Below, piece after piece: positions 60,220 to 64,000 of a stretch of 64,000 nt of DNA. The DNA is from an uncultured bacterium (lineage in GTDB: Bacteria > Planctomycetota > Phycisphaerae > Phycisphaerales > SM1A02), in the NCBI GenBank assembly GCA_903919715.1, contig CAIXJC010000001.1:1-64000 (forward strand), in the 5' to 3' direction. Position numbers and translations under genes: made by a program. Numbering within the stretch: position 1 is the first letter of the stretch; each line of letters starts with the position of its first letter. The notes under the pieces were generated by a model, which did not search any database, was not told where the DNA came from, and was given only the letters and a program-made list of their open reading frames with translations.

Positions 60220-60518
60220 GCACAAACGTCAAGGTCCGTCCTGGACCTCGATCAATAATCCGCAGTGGCCAAGGCTGAGAATCGGCCACCCTCAATCAGC
60301 TGGGTTCTCCCCGCCTTCTCAAGGGGGTTGGAGTCCACCGTTTCCGTGCGTATCCAACCAGTGCAAGAGAAGTTCCATTCGCTTGCCGACCGTTTCAAGA
60401 AACTCTGACCCGAGCCACTGCGAAAATTTTGGAAGTCAGACATCGTCGGAGTAGATCGATGCCCGACATCCACTTGATTTGTCAATATGTGAACTGTTGC
60501 AATTTGAACCGACATGAT
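60220..60518 (-). other. Gap between nrdJ stop and its terminator, with overlapping short ORFs
   Basis: 299 nt downstream of the reductase stop and before the terminator. Two minus-strand frames look plausible: one from an ATG at 60515 (87 codons), and a shorter stop-to-stop frame at 60435-60319 containing FSQWLGSEFLETVGKRMELL and HWLDTHGNGGLQPP. The second reads like a real short protein or a frameshifted fragment. No known RNA family was recognised. Confidence 0.35.
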
Positions 60519-63500
60519 TCAACTGCATCCCATGCTGTGGCCGCAATTCCAACAGCGGTAGCACGTTCCATTGCGAACTGTGATTGCTCCGCAGACATCA
60601 CACGCCGGCGCATCACCCATTAACTGGGCATTCGCTTGATCGGCGGCGGAACCTGCAGGGCTTCCCAATGTCCGCATCTCTCCGTGTTCGACGATGATCG
60701 GCTGGATTGGATTCATCGAAGATTCTCCGGCTCTCATCGAATCGTCCGAAAGCGGGATCGTCGTGATTCTCGCTGAAAGCGAGACATCGACGATCTTCTC
60801 CACGCCGGGCGAACGATTCGTCGATTGCCCCGAAGCGTCCGATTGCTTCGTTGATGAATCGAGATTTGTTGTGAATCGATTGCTTGACCATTGAGTTGGC
60901 TCCGGCGTTGGTGTTGTTGCTGACGGCGAATGAGGCGAAGCGTTCATCGGCTTTGATATGGACGAGTGATCTAATTGACTCGTGTCCAACTGCGAGAAAT
61001 CATCGCTTGAATGACTTCCTGCAGAGATTCGCCTTGGTGAGTTCGCATCACGATAGCCCTGAATGAACTGCATTCCAAACCAGCGGAAGATGTAATCCAC
61101 CAAGCTCTTTGCGAACGGAATGTCTGAATTTGTAGTGATTCCCATCGGCTCGAATCGCTGATGAGCGAACTTTGTGACGAGGCTCTCCACTGGAACACCG
61201 TACTGAAGAGCCACGCTAATAGCCGTACCAAGCGAGTCCATCAGTCCGCCGATTGTTGAACCTTCTTTCGCCATCGTGATGAACAATTCACCAGGTCGGC
61301 CATCTTCATACAGGCCGACGATGAGGTAACCCTCGTGACCTCCAACGTTGAACTTATGCGTGATGGAGTGTCGAGTATCGAGCAAGCGGCGTCGCATCGG
61401 TCTTTCAATGATTCGCTCAACAACTCGCTCGACGACGCGTTCGACGATGCGTTCGACTTCGATGATGCGTGGCTCGAGAGCCATCACAGCAATTTGACTT
61501 TCCTCGGCGGTTTCCAATCCTTCGAGATCTTCTTCTTCGGCATGGTCCGAAGCTTCGGATTTCGTCGAGAGTGGTTGGCTCAGTTTGCAACCGTCTCGAT
61601 AGAGCGCATTCGCCTTGATTCCGAGTTCCCAAGAAAGCTGGTAGCAGGCGCCGATTTCTTCGACGGTTGATTCATTGGGCAGATTGACTGTCTTTGAAAT
61701 TGCTCCTGAGATGAATGGTTGCGCAGCCGCCATCATGTGGATGTGGCCCGTTGGCTTGATGAATCGAGTTCCCAGTGAACCGCAGCGATTCGCGCAATCG
61801 AAGACTGGAAGATGTTCGGCGAGAAGATGCGGGGCACCTTCGACCGTCTGCGTTCCGCAGATCGTTCGATTGAGTGCGTCGATCTGTCGCCCATTCAATC
61901 CGAGCGCACGAAGCCCGTTGAATTTTTCGTCTGAACGCGCAGCTTCTTCAGCGATACCTAATGCAGCCAAGACGCGCGTTGGAATGGACCATGCAGTGAA
62001 GGCAAATGACAATTCAAAGACCGTTGGCAGTCCGTTCTCGACCTTCACAAGCTCTTCGCTGGTGAATCCTTTGGAAAGTAGGAAGTCACGCAGCGACCCA
62101 ATCGATGATCCTCCATCGGGTGCACAGATGTTCTCATCGAGCGTCAGTGTTCCCATCACATACTTCAGAATCGAATCTGTTTCCTTGGGGTCATAACCCA
62201 GTGCGCTCAGTGCAGGGCGCACTGACTGATTTGCAATCTTGAAATAGCCGCCACCTGCAAGCTTCTTGAATTTCGTGAGCGCAAAGTCTGGTTCAACTCC
62301 AGTCGTGTCACAATCCATCAAGAGCCCGATCGTTCCTGTTGGAGCGATGACGGTGACTTGCGCATTGCGATAACCAAATTGTTCGCCCAAAGCCAGGGCA
62401 TCATCCCAAGCGTTTGTTGCGTGAGCGAGAAGTTCGTCGGCGTTGGCAATAGCAATTTTGCTGTCGTGGAAAAGTTTGTGATTGATCGGTACTGGACGTG
62501 CGCGTAACGATTCATACTCATCACTCTCTCTCGCGACGCCGTTTGCGGCACGCTGATGATTTCGCATGACACGCAACATGTGCTCGCGGTTCTCGTCGAA
62601 TCCTTCAAACGCGCCATGTTCCGCCGCCAGAAGTGCACTTGATGCATACGAGCGACCAGTGAGGATTGCGGTGAGCACTCCGCAGATGGCTCGACCTTCT
62701 TCGCTGTCGTATGGCGTACCCGCCTGCATCAGCATCGCGCCGAGATTGGCATAACCCAAGCCCAGAGTTCGGTACTTCCAAGAGAGTTCGGCGATCTCTT
62801 TCGACGGGAAACAAGCCATTAAAACTGAAATTTCCAGCACCATCGTCCAGAGATGGATCGCATGTTCGTATCCCGCAATGTCGAAATTTCGAGTGCGTGA
62901 ATCATAGAACTTGAGGAGATTGATCGACGCCAAATTGCATGCCGTGTTGTCGAGGAACATGTACTCGCTGCATGGATTGCTCGCATTGATTCGGCCGCCT
63001 TCTGGGCATGTGTGCCACGCATTGATCGTCGAGTCGAATTGCACGCCTGGATCCGCACAGTGCCATGCTGCTTCGTTGATCTGCGCCCAGAGATCACGCG
63101 CATTGAGTGACTTCGCAGGCTGACCATCCGTTCGGCGAATGAGATTCCAAACGCCGTCTGTGTTCACCGAATCCATGAATTCGTCGCTGAGTCGAACGGA
63201 GTTGTTTGAATTTTGTCCACTGACGGTGTAGTACGACTCGCCGTTAAAGTCATAGTCCAACTTCAATCCGAGTCGGTCTGCAACGGCGCGCTGTGTTGCG
63301 TTCAATTTCTTCATGCCTTCAACCAACGCAGCAACTTTGATTTCTTCGCGAACTTTCCAGTTCACGAATGCTTCGATATCTGGATGATCGACATTCAGGC
63401 AGCACATCTTGGCTGCGCGTCGGGTTGTTCCTCCGGACTTAATCGCTCCTGCGGCTCGATCGCCGATTTTGAGGAAGCTCATCAAGCCCGAGCTCTTGCC

Positions 63501-64000
63501 GCCGCCAGAAAGTGATTCGCTGTCGCCTCGCAAACTGGAGAAATTCGTTCCAGTTCCAGATCCGTACTTGAAGAGACGCGCCTCACGGACCCAGAGATCC
63601 ATGATGCCGCCTTCATTGACGAGATCATCATTCACCGATTGAATGAAACAGGCGTGTGGTTGCGGGTGCGTGTACGAATCGGGAGCTAATTCAAGCGCCC
63701 CGGTGTGGTGATCGGCGATCCAGTGACCTTGAGAAGGACCGTTGATTCCATAGGCCCACGCTAAGCCAGTATTGAACCATTGTGGGCTGTTCGGTGCGGC
63801 CATTTGATGGAGAAGCATGTAGGCAATTTCGTCATAAAAAGCCTGTGAATCTTCGGATGTTTCAAAGTATCCATGTGTCTCGCCCCAGTGCTTCCAACAA
63901 CCAGCGAGTCGATGAACAACTTGTTTGACTGAACGTTCTGGACCAGTCGTTGCCGTTCCATCTGCTGCGACTTGCGGCACGCCTGCCTTGCGGAAATATT
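60519..64000 (-). CDS. nrdJ: Class II (adenosylcobalamin-dependent) ribonucleotide reductase, 5' end cut by window
   Basis: The frame is open to the right edge (visible sequence begins YFRKAGVPQVAADG), so the true start is outside. Class II motifs: NPCSEYMFLDNTACNLAS, APTGTIGLLMDCDTTGVEP. A Glu/Arg repeat (EVERIVERVVERVVERIIER) precedes a TSCPD domain (THKFNVGGHEGYLIVGL, FAHQRFEPMGITTNSDIPF). A roughly 130-residue Ser/Thr/Pro-rich linker leads to a C-terminal zinc-type CDVCG...CYRCWNCGHSMGCS. It makes deoxyribonucleotides independent of oxygen, using adenosyl-B12. Confidence 0.95.
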   Translation of the reverse strand, partial: YFRKAGVPQVAADGTATTGPERSVKQVVHRLAGCWKHWGETHGYFETSEDSQAFYDEIAYMLLHQMAAPNSPQWFNTGLAWAYGINGPSQGHWIADHHTGALELAPDSYTHPQPHACFIQSVNDDLVNEGGIMDLWVREARLFKYGSGTGTNFSSLRGDSESLSGGGKSSGLMSFLKIGDRAAGAIKSGGTTRRAAKMCCLNVDHPDIEAFVNWKVREEIKVAALVEGMKKLNATQRAVADRLGLKLDYDFNGESYYTVSGQNSNNSVRLSDEFMDSVNTDGVWNLIRRTDGQPAKSLNARDLWAQINEAAWHCADPGVQFDSTINAWHTCPEGGRINASNPCSEYMFLDNTACNLASINLLKFYDSRTRNFDIAGYEHAIHLWTMVLEISVLMACFPSKEIAELSWKYRTLGLGYANLGAMLMQAGTPYDSEEGRAICGVLTAILTGRSYASSALLAAEHGAFEGFDENREHMLRVMRNHQRAANGVARESDEYESLRARPVPINHKLFHDSKIAIANADELLAHATNAWDDALALGEQFGYRNAQVTVIAPTGTIGLLMDCDTTGVEPDFALTKFKKLAGGGYFKIANQSVRPALSALGYDPKETDSILKYVMGTLTLDENICAPDGGSSIGSLRDFLLSKGFTSEELVKVENGLPTVFELSFAFTAWSIPTRVLAALGIAEEAARSDEKFNGLRALGLNGRQIDALNRTICGTQTVEGAPHLLAEHLPVFDCANRCGSLGTRFIKPTGHIHMMAAAQPFISGAISKTVNLPNESTVEEIGACYQLSWELGIKANALYRDGCKLSQPLSTKSEASDHAEEEDLEGLETAEESQIAVMALEPRIIEVERIVERVVERVVERIIERPMRRRLLDTRHSITHKFNVGGHEGYLIVGLYEDGRPGELFITMAKEGSTIGGLMDSLGTAISVALQYGVPVESLVTKFAHQRFEPMGITTNSDIPFAKSLVDYIFRWFGMQFIQGYRDANSPRRISAGSHSSDDFSQLDTSQLDHSSISKPMNASPHSPSATTPTPEPTQWSSNRFTTNLDSSTKQSDASGQSTNRSPGVEKIVDVSLSARITTIPLSDDSMRAGESSMNPIQPIIVEHGEMRTLGSPAGSAADQANAQLMGDAPACDVCGAITVRNGTCYRCWNCGHSMGCS

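Noticed and set aside
60252-60515. 87-codon minus frame starting at the nrdJ stop
   Set aside because: It competes with another overlapping frame and has no clear ribosome-binding site or domain; left as undecided rather than called a gene.

Overview
The window looks like chromosome of a Gram-negative planctomycete, probably class Phycisphaerae. The pointers are three secreted proteins ending in a dockerin-like tag that finishes in Trp-Gly or WGACP, several FG-GAP/UnbV (CRTAC1-like) proteins, a pseudopilin-type membrane protein paired with an ECF sigma factor, HpnH, a class II ribonucleotide reductase and dispersed dcw and nuo genes. Lpt genes and a PagL-like protein indicate an LPS-bearing outer membrane. 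MurB, MurC, Ddl and an FtsQ-like protein indicate peptidoglycan. The placement is inferred from gene content only. No phage, insertion sequence, CRISPR array, tRNA or rRNA was recognised.

Layout. 1-2271: the tail of an SUMF1-like gene, an inverted-repeat cluster, rlmN divergent from a [2Fe-2S] ferredoxin, and a 48-bp tandem repeat. 2272-15721: a nitrilase-family hydrolase, a 1165-residue TPR/FG-GAP/UnbV protein, an ndh-metallopeptidase pair on the other strand, and an operon of a YeiH-type exporter, a membrane pentaheme cytochrome c with TPRs and a CRTAC1-like protein. 16052-23067: two dockerin-tagged secreted proteins (FG-GAP; di-heme oxidoreductase) divergent from a TPR lipoprotein-CRTAC1 pair, with a three-fold 11-bp direct repeat between them. 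23060-30065: a seven-gene minus-strand operon murC-murB-ddl-ftsQ-like-membrane protein-greA-cls. 30177-34380: an orphan NtrC-type regulator followed by two LptF/LptG permeases. 34408-38428: rpmI-rplT-GT-C membrane protein-PpiC lipoprotein. 38504-42412: an ECF sigma factor with an anti-sigma/pseudopilin hybrid, hpnH and a 2-hydroxyacid dehydrogenase. 42479-51079: a dockerin-tagged divergent subtilase, an FbpB-like permease, nuoD-nuoE-small ORF-nuoF, ybeY and corC. 51139-58890: lptB, a PEGA lipoprotein, a NUDIX hydrolase, a PagL-like protein behind a promoter/terminator leader, galE, a two-gene unit with a possible small beta-barrel protein, thiolase, fructose-1,6-bisphosphatase and a Dabb lipoprotein. 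58936-64000: a DUF3754 membrane protein and a class II ribonucleotide reductase that runs off the right edge.

Most genes are core metabolism and envelope biogenesis. The less understood parts are the cytochrome/CRTAC1/TPR modules at 3-23 kb (probably an exported redox system), the ECF sigma with a pseudopilin-like partner, a metallopeptidase with a duplicated but degenerate domain, and a structured leader or small RNA upstream of the PagL-like gene. Many starts lack a clear Shine-Dalgarno sequence, so some start choices are tentative. All functional calls come from reading the translated sequences; no database search was run.
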